Source of the DNA: Candidatus Obscuribacterales bacterium
GTDB taxonomy: Bacteria > Cyanobacteriota > Vampirovibrionia > Obscuribacterales > Obscuribacteraceae
Length of the DNA stretch: 64,000 nt
Direction of reading: 5' to 3'
Assembly: GCA_031292355.1 (NCBI GenBank)
Contig: JARLHI010000075.1
Span: forward strand, 124,001 to 188,000
Shown here: piece after piece, positions 46,497 through 57,732 of the stretch
Layout of the letters: each line of letters begins with the position of its first letter
Numbering within the stretch: position 1 is the first letter of the stretch
Made by a program: the position numbers and the translations under genes
The notes under the pieces: model-generated
Told to the model about the DNA's origin: nothing
Seen by the model: only the letters and a program-made list of their open reading frames with translations
The model's database searches: none

Positions 46497-47070
46497 TTTT
46501 GCCTCCTCTTATGTTACACATCTGTCGCAACACGCCAGCGATATTCTCCAGAGGCACCACGTGTGCATTATCCACAGCAGCTATTACGGCTTTCGGCAAA
46601 GTGACACTTTCAGCGGTAGCAGGATCCTGAACTATCAGCGCACCAGCTCGATTGACAATGCTTTTAGCTCCGGCCACACCGTCGATTGACGAACTTGTCA
46701 ATACTACACCAATCAAGTTACTGCCATAAGAAAGCGAAGCGGTGTCAAATGCCACATCAATGGAGGGTTGAGCATGCTGCACGGGCAGCTCGCAAGATAG
46801 ACTTATCGCTTTATTGTCTATTAACAAATGATAACTGGCTGGTGCGACGTACAAATTGCCTGCAGCTATTTTCATGCCATCATCAGCATCTTGCACCTTC
46901 ATATGAGTCGATCTTTGCAAAATCTGACTGAGCAAGTCTCCGGGACTCTTGTCTCGATGTTGCACGAGCACAATTGGTGTAACAAAATCGGTTCCGAGTC
47001 CATCCAAAATTATTTGCATGGCCTGAAAGCCACCGAACGAACACCCGAAAATAATCAATTCGTACTTCAT
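46474..47070 (-). CDS. cheB: Stand-alone CheB methylesterase (no receiver)
   Basis: 198 residues; its ATG overlaps the cheR stop in a TGATG junction, which decides the start over an in-frame codon nine bases upstream. The catalytic triad is Ser11 (FGCSFGG), His38 (VQHRD) and Asp130 (SSSIDGVAG). The loop before the Asp reads TSSSID rather than the usual TGMGxDG. Lacking a receiver, it cannot be switched on by CheA phosphorylation in the usual way. No chemoreceptor is encoded in the same unit. Confidence 0.88.
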   Translation of the reverse strand: MKYELIIFGCSFGGFQAMQIILDGLGTDFVTPIVLVQHRDKSPGDLLSQILQRSTHMKVQDADDGMKIAAGNLYVAPASYHLLIDNKAISLSCELPVQHAQPSIDVAFDTASLSYGSNLIGVVLTSSSIDGVAGAKSIVNRAGALIVQDPATAESVTLPKAVIAAVDNAHVVPLENIAGVLRQMCNIRGGKNAQRSSR

Positions 47071-47906
47071 CAGGCGCACCGCCTGTAGAGCTTTTCCGTT
47101 GCGTCCAGTTCTTCATAGGTGCGCCCGCGAGCCTCAGATGGCAACGTTTCTCTTTTGCCAAGCGCAAGAATTCCAAAAGGGCTCAGGCTCTGATGGACTA
47201 GCTTCAGCACATTTGCTCTCAAATCCTCGTTGAAGTAAATCAAAACATTGCGCATCAAAACTAGATTGAATTCATTGAAGGAACGATCTGTCACCAAATT
47301 GTGTTGGGCAAAAACAATATTTTTTCGCAGCGACTGATGCAATATCGCATGATCGAATTTAGCTGTGTAATATTCGGAAAAGGCTTGTTTGCCGCCGGCT
47401 TGAATGTAATTATCCGTATATTCTTTCATCTGTGAAAGGTGAAAAATGCCACTCTTTGCTTTGCGCAAAACAGATTCATTTAAATCAGTGGCGTAAATTC
47501 GACTCTTTTCGTAAATACCTTCTTCTTGCAACAAAATGGCCAGAGAATAGGCCTCTTCTCCGGTCGCGCAACCGGCATCCCAAATTCGGATAAGCGGATA
47601 TGTTTTGAGCAAAGGAATGACTTTCTCTCGCATCATGGCAAAGAACGCTGGATCTCTGAACATGGCCGTGACATTGACGGTCAAAGACAGCACAAAGCGA
47701 TCCATGATCGCTGGATCATGCATCACCGCTTCTTGCACCGACGATATCGTCGGCAAATTTTCGTTGTCGGCAAATCGTAGAATTCTTCGACGAATCGAAG
47801 CCAGAGCATAGTTGCGAAAATCATAACCGTAGCGCTTATAAATGCCCTGTAGAAGTAGTTCTACCTCTATAGCTTCGATTTCATCGATGTCATTTATCTT
47901 TGCCAT
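47070..47906 (-). CDS. cheR: CheR-type protein methyltransferase
   Basis: 278 residues. An N-terminal helical domain (YGYDFRNYALASIRRRILRF) is followed by the SAM-binding domain with IWDAGCATGEEAYSLAILL and FNLVLMRNVLIYF. It lacks the TPR extension of the CheR in the Wsp-like operon. It lies between the poly-HAMP kinase (35 bases upstream) and cheB2 (1-base overlap), so its substrate may belong to that kinase or to receptors encoded elsewhere. Confidence 0.92.
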   Translation of the reverse strand: MAKINDIDEIEAIEVELLLQGIYKRYGYDFRNYALASIRRRILRFADNENLPTISSVQEAVMHDPAIMDRFVLSLTVNVTAMFRDPAFFAMMREKVIPLLKTYPLIRIWDAGCATGEEAYSLAILLQEEGIYEKSRIYATDLNESVLRKAKSGIFHLSQMKEYTDNYIQAGGKQAFSEYYTAKFDHAILHQSLRKNIVFAQHNLVTDRSFNEFNLVLMRNVLIYFNEDLRANVLKLVHQSLSPFGILALGKRETLPSEARGRTYEELDATEKLYRRCA

Positions 47907-47941
47907 AACTATTGTTTTTTAGAGCGGATTGAAGAAAATTC

Positions 47942-50900
47942 TCACTGATACAACCAGACACGCAATAGCGACATCAATTGTTCTGTATCCACGGGCTTGG
48001 CGATGTAGTCAGATGCACCGGATTCAATGCATTTTTCACGATCACCTTTCATTGCCTTCGCTGTCAAAGCGATGATAGGCAATCTGCTAAATTGCTCCAG
48101 TTCTCTAATTCGCCTGGTTGTCTCATATCCATCAATTTCAGGCATCATCACATCCATTAAGACCGCTTCCGTATCAGGATGTTCCTTTAAAATCTCGATC
48201 GCCTGAAGGCCGTTCTCGGCGTACAGAACTTCCATTTGCTGATTTTCGAGAATGCTTGTCAAGGCAAAGATGTTGCGTACATCGTCATCGACAATTAAGA
48301 TCTTGCGACCAGCTAAAATCGGATCACGATTGTGAGCCTGCGCAAGCATCTTGCGTTTACCTTCCGGTAAATTATTTTCCACTCGGTGCAAGAAGAGGGC
48401 GGTCTCGTCTAGAAGGCGATCTGGCGATTTGGCCTCTTTGACAATGACTGCCTCGGTCATCTTTCTCAATTCGATTTCTTCAGCACTGGTGAGGTCTTTA
48501 CCGGTGTATACGACAATTGGCAAATGGACGAGATTGAGTTCATCTTGAATTTTCCTGATGAGCTCAGAACCTGTCATGTCTGGCAGACCAAGATCTATTA
48601 CCAGGCAATCGAAATGCTTGTCTGTCAGCAACTCCAGAGCCTCGCGCCCAGAGCCCACTGCTGTGGAGACAACGTCGCCATTACCGATTAATTCAATAAT
48701 TGCGTTACGCTGCACTTCGTCGTCTTCGACGATTAAAAGGCTCTTGGCTGGACGCTCAATAAAGTCTTTAATGGCATTCATCGCTTCATTTAGAGCTTCC
48801 TTGGTCACTGGTTTTTCCAGATAACCGATGGCTCCCTGTCTGTAGCCTCGTTGCTTTTGACTATCGGCGGAGATGACATTAACAGGTATGTGACGTGTTG
48901 TTGGGTCATGTTTGAGGCGGTCAAGCACAGTCCAACCATCCATATCGGGCAAGACGATGTCGAGCGTGATCGCATCTGGTCCAAATCGCTTCGATAAGGC
49001 AAGCGCAGAAGTGCCGCTTATAGCAACCAATCCTTTGAAGCCATTTTCGCGCGCTTCATCTAAAAGCAATCGGGCAAAATGCACATCGTCTTCGACAATG
49101 AGCAACACACGATCGCCTTTTTCAATGTTGCCGCGGTCATCGGCGACAACGTTATCGAGCATCAATGCCGATTCGGCAAGGGCGCCTTCTTCCTCTGTTG
49201 AGGGGCTGTGGGGCTGATGATGTAACGCTTGCATTGGGCGCGTAGCTCTCGTTGACGCAGGCGTAGGAGCAGCTACTGTAGGAACGTAGTTGAGCGGAAG
49301 GAACAAGGTAAAGGTGCTGCCTTCACCAATGTCGCTATCTACTTTGATTTCGCCGCCAAGCAGTGTCGCTATTTCACGACTGATTGGCAATCCCAATCCG
49401 GTACCACCATATTTGCGGCTGGTCGACCCATCGGCCTGTTGGAATGCTTCGAAAATAATCTTTTGTTTTTCAGGAGCAATGCCAATGCCACTATCTTTAA
49501 CAGAGAAGGCAATTACCGATTGAGCTTGATCCAGTGCTCCTTTATCGGGTGTCCAGCCGCTCTCTGCTTCAAACACAGAAAGTGACACGTCACCACTTTC
49601 GGTGAATTTAAATGCGTTGGAGAGGAGATTCTTGAGGACTTGCTGCAAGCGTTTGGAGTCTGTCCTCAGTGATCTAGGCAACGCTTCTGCAAATTTCAAG
49701 TTGAAGTCCAATTTTTTGCTTTCGGCCAGCTGCCTGAAATTGCGTTCGATACCATCGTGAAGATCGTCGAAAAGAACTTCGCCAATATCGAGAGAAATTG
49801 TGCCTGATTCAATTTTGGATAGATCGAGAATATCGTTGATAAGCTCGAGCAAATCAGAACCCGACGCATGAATGGTCTTCGCAAATTCCACTTGTTTGGC
49901 GGTCAAATTGGATTCTGTGTTGTCTGACAAAAGTTTGGACAGAATAAGCAAACTATTTAATGGAGTACGCAATTCATGCGACATATTGGCCAGGAACTCA
50001 GACTTGTATTTCGAAGTTAGAGCGAGCTGCTCTGCCTTTTCTTCGAGAGACATACGAGCTTGCTCGATTTCTCTGTTCTTGCGCTCCACTTCAGTGTTTT
50101 GAATGGCGAGCAATCTTGCTTTTCCTTCAAGCTCCTCGTTTGTTTGTTGCAGTTCTTCTTGTTGCTGTGTGAGCAGGTCTTCTGAAGCTTGCAATGTTTT
50201 TGCTTGCTGCTCCAGACGTCGGTTTGTTTCGGTCAGCTCGGTTTGTTGCGAAGTCAATTCTTGCGCTAAGGACTGAGACTGTTTGAGCAAGTTCTCAGTG
50301 CGCATCGTCGCTTCAAGTGTATTGATAACGATACCAATATTCTCAGTGAGCAAATCTAAGAATGCTAGATGAGTCTCACTAAAGGGCTGAAACGATGCAA
50401 GCTCGATAACCGCTCGCACTTCGCCTTCAAAGACAATTGGCAATGCCACCAAATTGAGTGGCGTGGCGTCTCCCAGACCAGAGCCGATTTTTATATAATC
50501 CGGCGGCACATCAGTAATGAGAATGCGCTGCTTCTCAAGCGCACACTGACCGATCAAGCCTTCTCTCAATCTAAATTTATCGGAGAGATTTTTACGTTTG
50601 TTGTAAGCATAGCTGCCCATCAACTTCAGGATTGGTTCGTCATCTTCCATCTCGTTAACAAAGAAGACTCCCATCTGTGCCCTTACCAGCGGTGCCACTT
50701 CAGAAAGAATCAAATTGGCGACTGTTAGAATGTCGCGCTGACCTTGCAACATGCTCGTAAAGCGGGCGATGTTCGTTTTGAGCCAGTCTTGCTCGGTATT
50801 TTTCTGAGTTGTTTCGCGCAGATTGCGAATCATCTCGTTGATATTATCCTTAAGGATTGCCACTTCGCCTTTGGCTTCAACAGCAACCGTTCTGGTCAAA

Positions 50901-53900
50901 TCGCCTTTAGTTACAGCTGTTGCTACATCTGCAATCGACCGTACTTGTGTCGTGAGATTGGCAGCCAGGTTGTTTACGTTATCAACAAGGTCGCGCCATG
51001 TACCCGATGCTCCTGGTACCAGAGCCTGACCGCCCAGCACACCTTCAACCCCTACCTCACGAGCCACACCCGTGACCTGGTCAGCAAATGTGGCCAATGT
51101 ATCGATCATCTCGTTGATGGTATCAGCTAGCGCTGCAATTTCGCCTTTGGCTTGTAATACCAGTTTGCGTCTCAAGTTACCTTGAGCGACAGCAGTCACG
51201 ACGCCTGCAATGCCTCGCACTTGTTCAGTTAGATTGCCTGCCATCGAATTGACGTTGTCCGTCAAATCCTTCCAGGTGCCACCAACTCCAGGTACGACAG
51301 CCTGCCCACCGAGTTTTCCTTCAGTACCTACGTCACGTGCTACTCGAGTTACTTCAGAAGCAAATGACGAAAGTTGATCAACCATTGTATTGATTGTGTT
51401 TTTCAACTCTAAGATTTCGCCGCGTACATCCACTGTGATTTTTTTCGTCAAATCTCCATTAGCAACAGCAGTTGTTACCTCGGCAATGTTTCGCACCTGA
51501 CCGGTTAAATTACTCGCCATCGAATTAACGTTGTCGGTCAAATCTTTCCAGGTGCCAGAAACCCCTTTAACAACGGCTTGCCCACCTAGTTTTCCCTCAG
51601 AACCTACCTCACGGGCTACACGTGTTACTTCTGACGCAAATGACCCCAGCTGATCAACCATCGTGTTGATCGTATTTTTTAACTCCAGAATTTCGCCTTT
51701 AACATCCACTGTAATTTTGCGAGAGAGATCACCATTAGCTACAGCAGTCGTCACGTCGGCGATATTTCTCACCTGAGCAGTGAGGTTGCCTGCCATGTAA
51801 TTTACAGAGTCGGTCAAATCCTTCCAGGTGCCAGACACTCCTTTAACATCGGCTTGTCCACCCAGTCGTCCTTCAGTGCCTACCTCCCTAGCCACACGAG
51901 TTACTTCAGAAGCAAATGATCCCAGCTGATCAACCATTGTGTTGATCGTATTTTTCAACTCCAGAATTTCGCCCTTAACGTCCACCGTAATTGTCTTCGA
52001 CAAATCGCCATTAGCTACAGCGGTCGTTACTTCGGCAATGTTTCTCACCTGACCGGTAAGATTCGACGCCATGTAATTTACAGAGTCGGTCAAATCTTTC
52101 CAGGTACCAGACACGCCTCGTACATCGGCTTGTCCACCGAGTTTTCCTTCAGTACCTACTTCTCGAGCCACACGAGTTACTTCAGCAGCAAATGATGAAA
52201 GTTGATCAACCATTGTGTTGATAGTATTTTTCAACTCCAGGATTTCACCTTTAACGTCGACTGTAATTTTCTTCGAGAGATCGCCTCGGGCAACAGCTGT
52301 CGTCACGTCCGCAATATTCCGCACCTGACCGGTCAAATTGCCAGCCATTAGATTTACGTTATCCGTCAATCCCTTCCAGGCACCAGTAACGCCCTGTACA
52401 TCGGCTTGCCCACCGAGTTTTCCTTCAGTACCTACTTCACGAGCGACACGTGTTACTTCAGCCGCAAACGAAGAGAGCTGATCAACCATGACGTTGATTG
52501 TATTTTTTAATTCGAGGATTTCGCCTTTAACATCTACTGTGATTTTTTTCGAGAGATCACCGGTTGCAACTGCCGTCGTGACTTCAGCGATATTTCGCAC
52601 TTGCGACGTCAAATTTGACGCCATGTAATTTACCGAGTCCGTTAGATCGCGCCAGGTGCCAGAGACTCCCTTAACGTCTGCTTGCCCTCCCAATTTGCCT
52701 TCTGTGCCTACTTCTCGAGCTACACGTGTTACTTCAGCCGCAAACGAAGAGAGCTGATCAACCATGACGTTAATCGTATTTTTCAGCTCCAGAATCTCGC
52801 CTTTAACATCGACTGTAATTTTCTTGGACAGATCCCCAGTTGCTACAGCTGTTGTTACTTCAGCAATATTTCGCACCTGTGACGTCAAGTTTGACGCCAT
52901 ATAATTTACTGAGTCGGTTAGATCTTTCCAGGTACCAGAGACACCTTTAACGTCCGCTTGCCCTCCAAGCTTCCCTTCAGAACCTACCTCTCGAGCTACT
53001 CTTGTTACTTCAGCGGCAAATGATGAGAGCTGATCCACCATGACGTTGATTGTATTTTTCAGCTCCAGAATTTCGCCTTTAACGTCGACTGTAATTTTGC
53101 GAGAGAGATCGCCTTTTGCAACAGCGGTCGTCACATCGGCAATATTTCGCACCTGAGAGGTTAAATTTGAGGCCATGTAATTTACTGAATCAGTCAAATC
53201 TTTCCAGGTGCCGGCAATACCTTTGACCTGAGCCTGACCGCCGAGTTTCCCTTCTGTACCTACTTCTCGGGCTACACGTGTTACTTCAGAAGCAAACGAT
53301 GAGAGCTGATCAACCATTGTGTTGATCGTTTTTTTCAGCTCTAAAATTTCGCCTTTAACATCAACTGTAATTTTGCGAGAAAGGTCACCATTAGCTACAG
53401 CTGTTGTTACATCGGCGATGTTGCGTACCTGAGTGGTCAAATTGGATGCCATCGAATTGACGTTGTCGGTGAGGTCCTTCCATGTACCAGAGACACCTCG
53501 AACTTCGGCTTGTCCACCTAGTTTTCCTTCGGTTCCTACTTCACGCGCTACGCGTGTTACTTCTGTGGCAAATGATGAAAGCTGATCGACCATTGTGTTG
53601 ATCGTATTTTTTAATTCTAGAATTTCGCCTTTAACATCGACTGTAATTTTCTTGGACAGGTCACCTTTTGCAACAGCTGTCGTCACGTCGGCAATATTGC
53701 GCACCTGCGCTGTCAAATTGCTTGCCATCGAATTTACTGAATCAGTCAAATCTTTCCATGTACCAGAAACGCCTTTGACTTGTGCCTGACCACCTAGTTT
53801 TCCTTCAGTTCCTACTTCTCGAGCAACGCGAGTTACTTCTGATGCAAAAGATCCCAGCTGCTCAACCATTGTGTTGATTGTTTTGGCGGTGCGTAAGAAT

Positions 53901-54307
53901 TCACCTTTAAGCGGTACTCCTTCAATTTCAAGCGCCATGCTCTCGGACAGGTCACCTTTAGCAACACTACCGATAACGCGAGCGACTTCGGTCGTCGGTC
54001 GAACAAGGTCACCAACAAGAGTGTTGACAGAGTTGATGCATTCTTGCCAGCCGCCAGACGCCTCACCAATAGACGCTTTTTGACCGATTTTCCCTTGCTT
54101 ACCGACCACGTCCCCAATGCGCTCGAGCTCTCCGCGCAAATTAGAATTCAACTCAGCAACGTTATTAAACGCTGCCGCTATTTCACCGGCGATGCCGGTT
54201 TCTTCCAGAGGTAGCCTGACATCGAAATCCCCGCGCGCCATTTGCCTGAGCGCTTTTAATAGCTGCCGGGCATCGAGATTTTCTTTAGAGGCGTTGGTGA
54301 TCGCCAT
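47942..54307 (-). CDS. Giant cytosolic poly-HAMP hybrid histidine kinase (Nik1/Os-1-like), 2121 aa
   Basis: AAGGAG lies seven bases before the ATG. Residues 1-157 hold HAMP-like units; 158-1169 are eleven consecutive 92-residue HAMP repeats (core [18 protein letters not shown] and [18 protein letters not shown]). A GAF domain (~1180-1330) and coiled coil (~1335-1435) follow, then the H box with His1444 ([11 protein letters not shown]), HATPase ([29 protein letters not shown]), and three receivers with Asp1783, Asp1905 and Asp2052. No membrane segment or signal peptide is present. The repeat matches fungal group III kinases, which sense osmotic and fungicide stress. Receiver 2 has KEAK in place of a clean K-P switch. 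Confidence 0.95.
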   Translation of the reverse strand: MAITNASKENLDARQLLKALRQMARGDFDVRLPLEETGIAGEIAAAFNNVAELNSNLRGELERIGDVVGKQGKIGQKASIGEASGGWQECINSVNTLVGDLVRPTTEVARVIGSVAKGDLSESMALEIEGVPLKGEFLRTAKTINTMVEQLGSFASEVTRVAREVGTEGKLGGQAQVKGVSGTWKDLTDSVNSMASNLTAQVRNIADVTTAVAKGDLSKKITVDVKGEILELKNTINTMVDQLSSFATEVTRVAREVGTEGKLGGQAEVRGVSGTWKDLTDNVNSMASNLTTQVRNIADVTTAVANGDLSRKITVDVKGEILELKKTINTMVDQLSSFASEVTRVAREVGTEGKLGGQAQVKGIAGTWKDLTDSVNYMASNLTSQVRNIADVTTAVAKGDLSRKITVDVKGEILELKNTINVMVDQLSSFAAEVTRVAREVGSEGKLGGQADVKGVSGTWKDLTDSVNYMASNLTSQVRNIAEVTTAVATGDLSKKITVDVKGEILELKNTINVMVDQLSSFAAEVTRVAREVGTEGKLGGQADVKGVSGTWRDLTDSVNYMASNLTSQVRNIAEVTTAVATGDLSKKITVDVKGEILELKNTINVMVDQLSSFAAEVTRVAREVGTEGKLGGQADVQGVTGAWKGLTDNVNLMAGNLTGQVRNIADVTTAVARGDLSKKITVDVKGEILELKNTINTMVDQLSSFAAEVTRVAREVGTEGKLGGQADVRGVSGTWKDLTDSVNYMASNLTGQVRNIAEVTTAVANGDLSKTITVDVKGEILELKNTINTMVDQLGSFASEVTRVAREVGTEGRLGGQADVKGVSGTWKDLTDSVNYMAGNLTAQVRNIADVTTAVANGDLSRKITVDVKGEILELKNTINTMVDQLGSFASEVTRVAREVGSEGKLGGQAVVKGVSGTWKDLTDNVNSMASNLTGQVRNIAEVTTAVANGDLTKKITVDVRGEILELKNTINTMVDQLSSFASEVTRVARDVGTEGKLGGQAVVPGVGGTWKDLTDNVNSMAGNLTEQVRGIAGVVTAVAQGNLRRKLVLQAKGEIAALADTINEMIDTLATFADQVTGVAREVGVEGVLGGQALVPGASGTWRDLVDNVNNLAANLTTQVRSIADVATAVTKGDLTRTVAVEAKGEVAILKDNINEMIRNLRETTQKNTEQDWLKTNIARFTSMLQGQRDILTVANLILSEVAPLVRAQMGVFFVNEMEDDEPILKLMGSYAYNKRKNLSDKFRLREGLIGQCALEKQRILITDVPPDYIKIGSGLGDATPLNLVALPIVFEGEVRAVIELASFQPFSETHLAFLDLLTENIGIVINTLEATMRTENLLKQSQSLAQELTSQQTELTETNRRLEQQAKTLQASEDLLTQQQEELQQTNEELEGKARLLAIQNTEVERKNREIEQARMSLEEKAEQLALTSKYKSEFLANMSHELRTPLNSLLILSKLLSDNTESNLTAKQVEFAKTIHASGSDLLELINDILDLSKIESGTISLDIGEVLFDDLHDGIERNFRQLAESKKLDFNLKFAEALPRSLRTDSKRLQQVLKNLLSNAFKFTESGDVSLSVFEAESGWTPDKGALDQAQSVIAFSVKDSGIGIAPEKQKIIFEAFQQADGSTSRKYGGTGLGLPISREIATLLGGEIKVDSDIGEGSTFTLFLPLNYVPTVAAPTPASTRATRPMQALHHQPHSPSTEEEGALAESALMLDNVVADDRGNIEKGDRVLLIVEDDVHFARLLLDEARENGFKGLVAISGTSALALSKRFGPDAITLDIVLPDMDGWTVLDRLKHDPTTRHIPVNVISADSQKQRGYRQGAIGYLEKPVTKEALNEAMNAIKDFIERPAKSLLIVEDDEVQRNAIIELIGNGDVVSTAVGSGREALELLTDKHFDCLVIDLGLPDMTGSELIRKIQDELNLVHLPIVVYTGKDLTSAEEIELRKMTEAVIVKEAKSPDRLLDETALFLHRVENNLPEGKRKMLAQAHNRDPILAGRKILIVDDDVRNIFALTSILENQQMEVLYAENGLQAIEILKEHPDTEAVLMDVMMPEIDGYETTRRIRELEQFSRLPIIALTAKAMKGDREKCIESGASDYIAKPVDTEQLMSLLRVWLYQ
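50801..53836 (-). repeat. Eleven 276-bp tandem coding repeats (HAMP array)
   Basis: The codon pair starting each VTRVAR or VTGVAR unit recurs every 276 bases from 53836 down, giving eleven units without insertions. The last two copies (50801-51352) are the most diverged. Units 4 and 5 encode proteins differing at only two of 92 residues, yet their DNA carries more than twenty silent differences. Confidence 0.95.
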
Positions 54308-54612
54308 TGCGTTCTCCTTTTCTGAAAACGGTTATTTGGAACTCAGTCAAGCGGTCGTTTTAATTGTTGGACAAAGGCAAGAATGTGCAAGGATGAGCTA
54401 TTCGCAAGAGCTGCGACCGATAATAAATATCGAATCGGGTCTATACGCAAAGGTCATTATGACAAAGTATCTATGAATTCCGTACCCGAAATAGGGGCTG
54501 ACTGATCAAATTAAATCAATGCGCCAGAACTGAGAATTTGAGCCGAATTTTAAGCACTATCGGTTAATGCTTTGATAGATTCACAGGCTAGCTCATCAAC
54601 AGAGCGGCGAAT
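54308..54612. promoter_or_regulatory. 305-base region upstream of the poly-HAMP kinase
   Basis: It must hold the promoter of the 47.9-54.3 kb unit. An 11-base near-palindrome GTCATTATGAC lies at 54453-54463, about 150 bases before the start codon. No convincing -35/-10 pair, RNA gene or open frame was identified, and I see no clear terminator for the upstream hydrolase gene. Confidence 0.4.
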
Positions 54613-55242
54613 CTACGACAGATAAGGGTTTTTCCGTCTTTCTGACCAGATTGTAGTATCCGGGCCGTGTCCGGCAACCACACGCGTACTGTCATCTAAA
54701 GTCAGCAGTTTCGATTTAATTGACTTGATAATGTCATCAAAAGAGCCACCCCACAAATCGGTTCGCCCGATGGAGCCTTGAAAGAGAGTGTCGCCCGCAA
54801 AGAGCACACTTTCTTTATCGCTCAATTGAAAACAGGAGCTGCCTGGAGTGTGTCCGGGAGTATAAAGAACTGTCGTTTTGGAATTGCCGATGCTCAATTC
54901 CTCATCATCGTTGAGATAGTGATCGATAGGCAGCGGCTCATCGTATTCAAAGCCAAACATCTGGCATTGCATGCCCAGGTTTTGGTAGAGCTGCTCATCT
55001 TTTTGATGCAAGCAAATTTGAGCGCCTGTCGCTTCGCGCATCGCTCTCGAGCCAAGAATGTGGTCAAAGTGAGCATGCGTATGCAGCAAATATTTGACCT
55101 GCAATATATTCTTTTTACAAAAATCGAGAATTAACTCAACATCGCCGCCTGGATCGATGACAGCAGCCTGCCTGGTCTCTGGGCAACCAATGATCGAACA
55201 ATTGCATTGCAGCGGACCAACTGGAAAGCTTTCAACAATCAT
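54613..55242 (-). CDS. Metallo-beta-lactamase-fold hydrolase (glyoxalase II/YcbL-like)
   Basis: 209 residues. The zinc-binding HxHxDH motif is at His56-His61 (THAHFDH). Further ligands are in YTPGHTPGS and FAGDTLFQGSIGRTDL, and near the C-terminus VVAGHGPDTT. The length and motifs fit single-domain hydroxyacylglutathione-hydrolase-like (GloB2/YcbL) enzymes. The start codon directly abuts the prs stop, so the two are probably co-transcribed. Confidence 0.9.
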   Translation of the reverse strand: MIVESFPVGPLQCNCSIIGCPETRQAAVIDPGGDVELILDFCKKNILQVKYLLHTHAHFDHILGSRAMREATGAQICLHQKDEQLYQNLGMQCQMFGFEYDEPLPIDHYLNDDEELSIGNSKTTVLYTPGHTPGSSCFQLSDKESVLFAGDTLFQGSIGRTDLWGGSFDDIIKSIKSKLLTLDDSTRVVAGHGPDTTIWSERRKNPYLS

Positions 55243-56226
55243 TTATTCGAACAACTCGCTGACCGACGTATCGTCATGGATTCTGGCAATAGCCTCGCCC
55301 AGCAACTTTGCCACTGAGAGCACAACCACTCTTTTCGAACCTTTGCTTGAGTCTTGTGGAATGGAATTAGTCACAATCAAACGCTCAATTGGGGAAGCAT
55401 CAAGCCTCTCATGAGCTGGTCCAGACAAAACAGCATGGGTCGCGACGGCATAAATTGCCTTGGCGCCTTCCTTTTTGAGGAGTTCAGCGCCCTTTACAAG
55501 GGTGCCTGCCGTGTCGACCATATCGTCGACCATGATTGCTACTTTGCCTTTGACGTCGCCTACTACACTGTAGACTTCGGCAACATTGTGAGCGCTGCGG
55601 CGTTTGTCGATGATGGCGATTGGAGCATCATCCAGCTTTTTCGCAAAAGCGCGAGCGCGCGACACACCGCCAACGTCAGGGCTAACCAGAACGATATCCT
55701 TTTGATTTAACGAACGAATGTATTCGAGCAAAACAGGACTGGCGTATAGATGATCGACCAAGATGTTGAAAAAGCCCATGATTTGCGGAGCATGCAAATC
55801 AAGTGCGACAACTCGCTGCGCACCAGCAGTGGTGAGCAAATCGGCAATCAATTTGGCCGTAATCGCTTCACGACCAGCAGCCTTTCTGTCTTGACGACCG
55901 TAGCCATAATAAGGGATGACACAAGTGATGCGACCAGCTGAAGCGCGCTTCAGGGCATCGAGAAGAATCAGCAATTCCATCAAATTTTCATTGACAGGAG
56001 TACAAGTAGGTTGAATGACGAAGCAATCCATGCCTCGAACACTGTCTTGAACCTGGACGTAAATCTCGCCATCCGAGAAAGGCTTGATTTTGACAGGAGC
56101 GACGTTTAACTCTAAATATTCGGCGACTTCTTTCGCCAGTTCTGGATTCGCCGTGCCAGCAAGAATCATGATTCCAGCCTTACCAGGCGTATACAGTTTC
56201 TGCCTTGCCGGGAGCTGTGCAACCAC
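55243..56226 (-). CDS. prs: Ribose-phosphate pyrophosphokinase
   Basis: 327 residues from a GTG with GGAGG about eight bases upstream. Family motifs present include ANPELAKEVAEYL, the KPFSDGEI-type start, PYYGYGRQDRK, LDLHAPQIMGFF, and the PRPP-binding loop VDDMVDTAGTL. It makes PRPP from ribose 5-phosphate and ATP for nucleotide, His and Trp synthesis. The first ~19 residues are extra compared with short family members. Confidence 0.96.
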   Translation of the reverse strand: MVAQLPARQKLYTPGKAGIMILAGTANPELAKEVAEYLELNVAPVKIKPFSDGEIYVQVQDSVRGMDCFVIQPTCTPVNENLMELLILLDALKRASAGRITCVIPYYGYGRQDRKAAGREAITAKLIADLLTTAGAQRVVALDLHAPQIMGFFNILVDHLYASPVLLEYIRSLNQKDIVLVSPDVGGVSRARAFAKKLDDAPIAIIDKRRSAHNVAEVYSVVGDVKGKVAIMVDDMVDTAGTLVKGAELLKKEGAKAIYAVATHAVLSGPAHERLDASPIERLIVTNSIPQDSSKGSKRVVVLSVAKLLGEAIARIHDDTSVSELFE

Positions 56227-56317
56227 TTCGATTCCTCCAGAGGGTTAAGAAGACACTAAGTGAATTGTAGGGAAGAATTGCGCTTTAGGCTAGGTAATTA
56301 CTTCCCATGAAACAATT

Positions 56318-57595
56318 TTAGAGCTCGAGAAATGGGAATTCACCCACTGTGCTCAGCCTTAGAACATCTTCAAGAACGCACTTAACATGCAGATATGATA
56401 GTCCGCCCTGCAGAAATCCAGCGTATGGGGGGCGAATCGGTCCGTCAGCCGACAATTCAATTGTCGCCCCTTCAATGAAAGTACCGCCAGCCATGACGAC
56501 CTTGTCGGGATATCCAGGCATAGTCGAAGCCTCGGGGCTTACATGGCCATTAACGGGTGAAAATCTCTGCAAAGCCCTACAGAAATTGACCAGTCGCTCC
56601 TCCGTGCCGAATTCTATGGCCTGGATGATGTCAAAGCGCCGCTCAAGTGGATGGGGACGCACGGTTAAACCAAGATCCATCATACAGTGGGCAAAAAGCA
56701 TAATTCCCTTAACTGATTCGGAGACGGCGTTTGGAGCTGAGAACAATCCCTGCATAAGCAGACGATTCTGATTGAAGAGCAGGCCCAAATGGCCACCGAT
56801 ACCTGGCGCCGTCAGTCGATTAAGGGCCGCATCCACGCATTTTTTCTTGCCTGCCACATAGCCACCGCCGATAACGAGCCCACCGCCAGGATTTTTGATC
56901 ATCGAGCCAGCGATTAAATCGACAGAATTCGCAGTCGGTTCACTGGATTCAACAAATTCCCCGTAGCAATTATCGACAATAACCAGGCAATCGGGGTTGA
57001 CGGCTTTGACTGCGCGAGCCATTTTGCCGATTTCGACGTTTGATAAGGTGCGTCGCTCAAAGGAATAACCGCGAGACTTTTGTATGTACGCCACCGCGCA
57101 CGGTGACCAGACATGCAGCGCTATTTGTCGAATCAATTCGTCCTCTGAAACCTTAGACGGATCTATATCGACTTGCTGATAGTCAATGCCCTGAGCGCGA
57201 ATGGTCTGAGGCGCAGGTTCGGGCAAACCAATTACTTTGAGCATGGTGTCGTAAGGCTTGCCAGTTAAAGTCACCATGCGGTCACCATACTTCAAATTGC
57301 CAAAAAGAGCGGCCGCAATTGCATGTGTTCCTGACACGAACTGCATGCGCACCGCTGCCGCTTCTGCTTGAAAGGCTGCGGCAAATATTTTGTCGATCGC
57401 TTCACGCCCGGCATCATCCATGCCGTAGCCAGTTTTTTCAGCGAAGAATTCCTCTGAAAGGCGATTATCTCTCATCGCCGTCAGCACCCGCCTGTGGTTT
57501 ATTGCGGCAACTTTGTCCAATTCCTCAAAACGTTCTTTCAGTTTCAATTCGGCATTGGCGATGACCGAGGCAATGTCAAGCTCTTTTGCGGTCAT
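56318..57595 (-). CDS. PLP-dependent methionine gamma-lyase / aluminium-resistance family protein
   Basis: 425 residues. AAGGAA lies about seven bases before the ATG. The PLP-binding lysine is in AGSMIKNPGGG, and the cofactor-ring aspartate in LVIVDNCYGEF. The opening residues, GYGMDDAGREAID and VSGTHAIAAALFG match the methionine gamma-lyase family (YnbB/aluminium resistance) found in cyanobacteria and firmicutes. The physiological reaction is not established. It is the first gene of the minus-strand group that continues to prs, with a 91-base gap. Confidence 0.9.
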   Translation of the reverse strand: MTAKELDIASVIANAELKLKERFEELDKVAAINHRRVLTAMRDNRLSEEFFAEKTGYGMDDAGREAIDKIFAAAFQAEAAAVRMQFVSGTHAIAAALFGNLKYGDRMVTLTGKPYDTMLKVIGLPEPAPQTIRAQGIDYQQVDIDPSKVSEDELIRQIALHVWSPCAVAYIQKSRGYSFERRTLSNVEIGKMARAVKAVNPDCLVIVDNCYGEFVESSEPTANSVDLIAGSMIKNPGGGLVIGGGYVAGKKKCVDAALNRLTAPGIGGHLGLLFNQNRLLMQGLFSAPNAVSESVKGIMLFAHCMMDLGLTVRPHPLERRFDIIQAIEFGTEERLVNFCRALQRFSPVNGHVSPEASTMPGYPDKVVMAGGTFIEGATIELSADGPIRPPYAGFLQGGLSYLHVKCVLEDVLRLSTVGEFPFLEL

Positions 57596-57732
57596 TTGAG
57601 ATTCCTTAAACGGTAGTGCAGATAGATCAGAAGATTTTATCCATGACCTGAAAAAAATCTACCACGCTTTGAACCTTTTGGTGGTCTTCAACGTTTGAAG
57701 TAATAGGAGCGTAATTCGACGGAGGGCGTTTC

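Noticed and set aside
48118-49217. Several plus-strand frames opposite the poly-HAMP kinase receivers
   Set aside because: They arise from codon bias of the real minus-strand gene and show no domain.
50801-53836. Regularly spaced repeats that could suggest a CRISPR or satellite array
   Set aside because: The 276-base period is an uninterrupted reading frame coding for HAMP domains, with no spacers.
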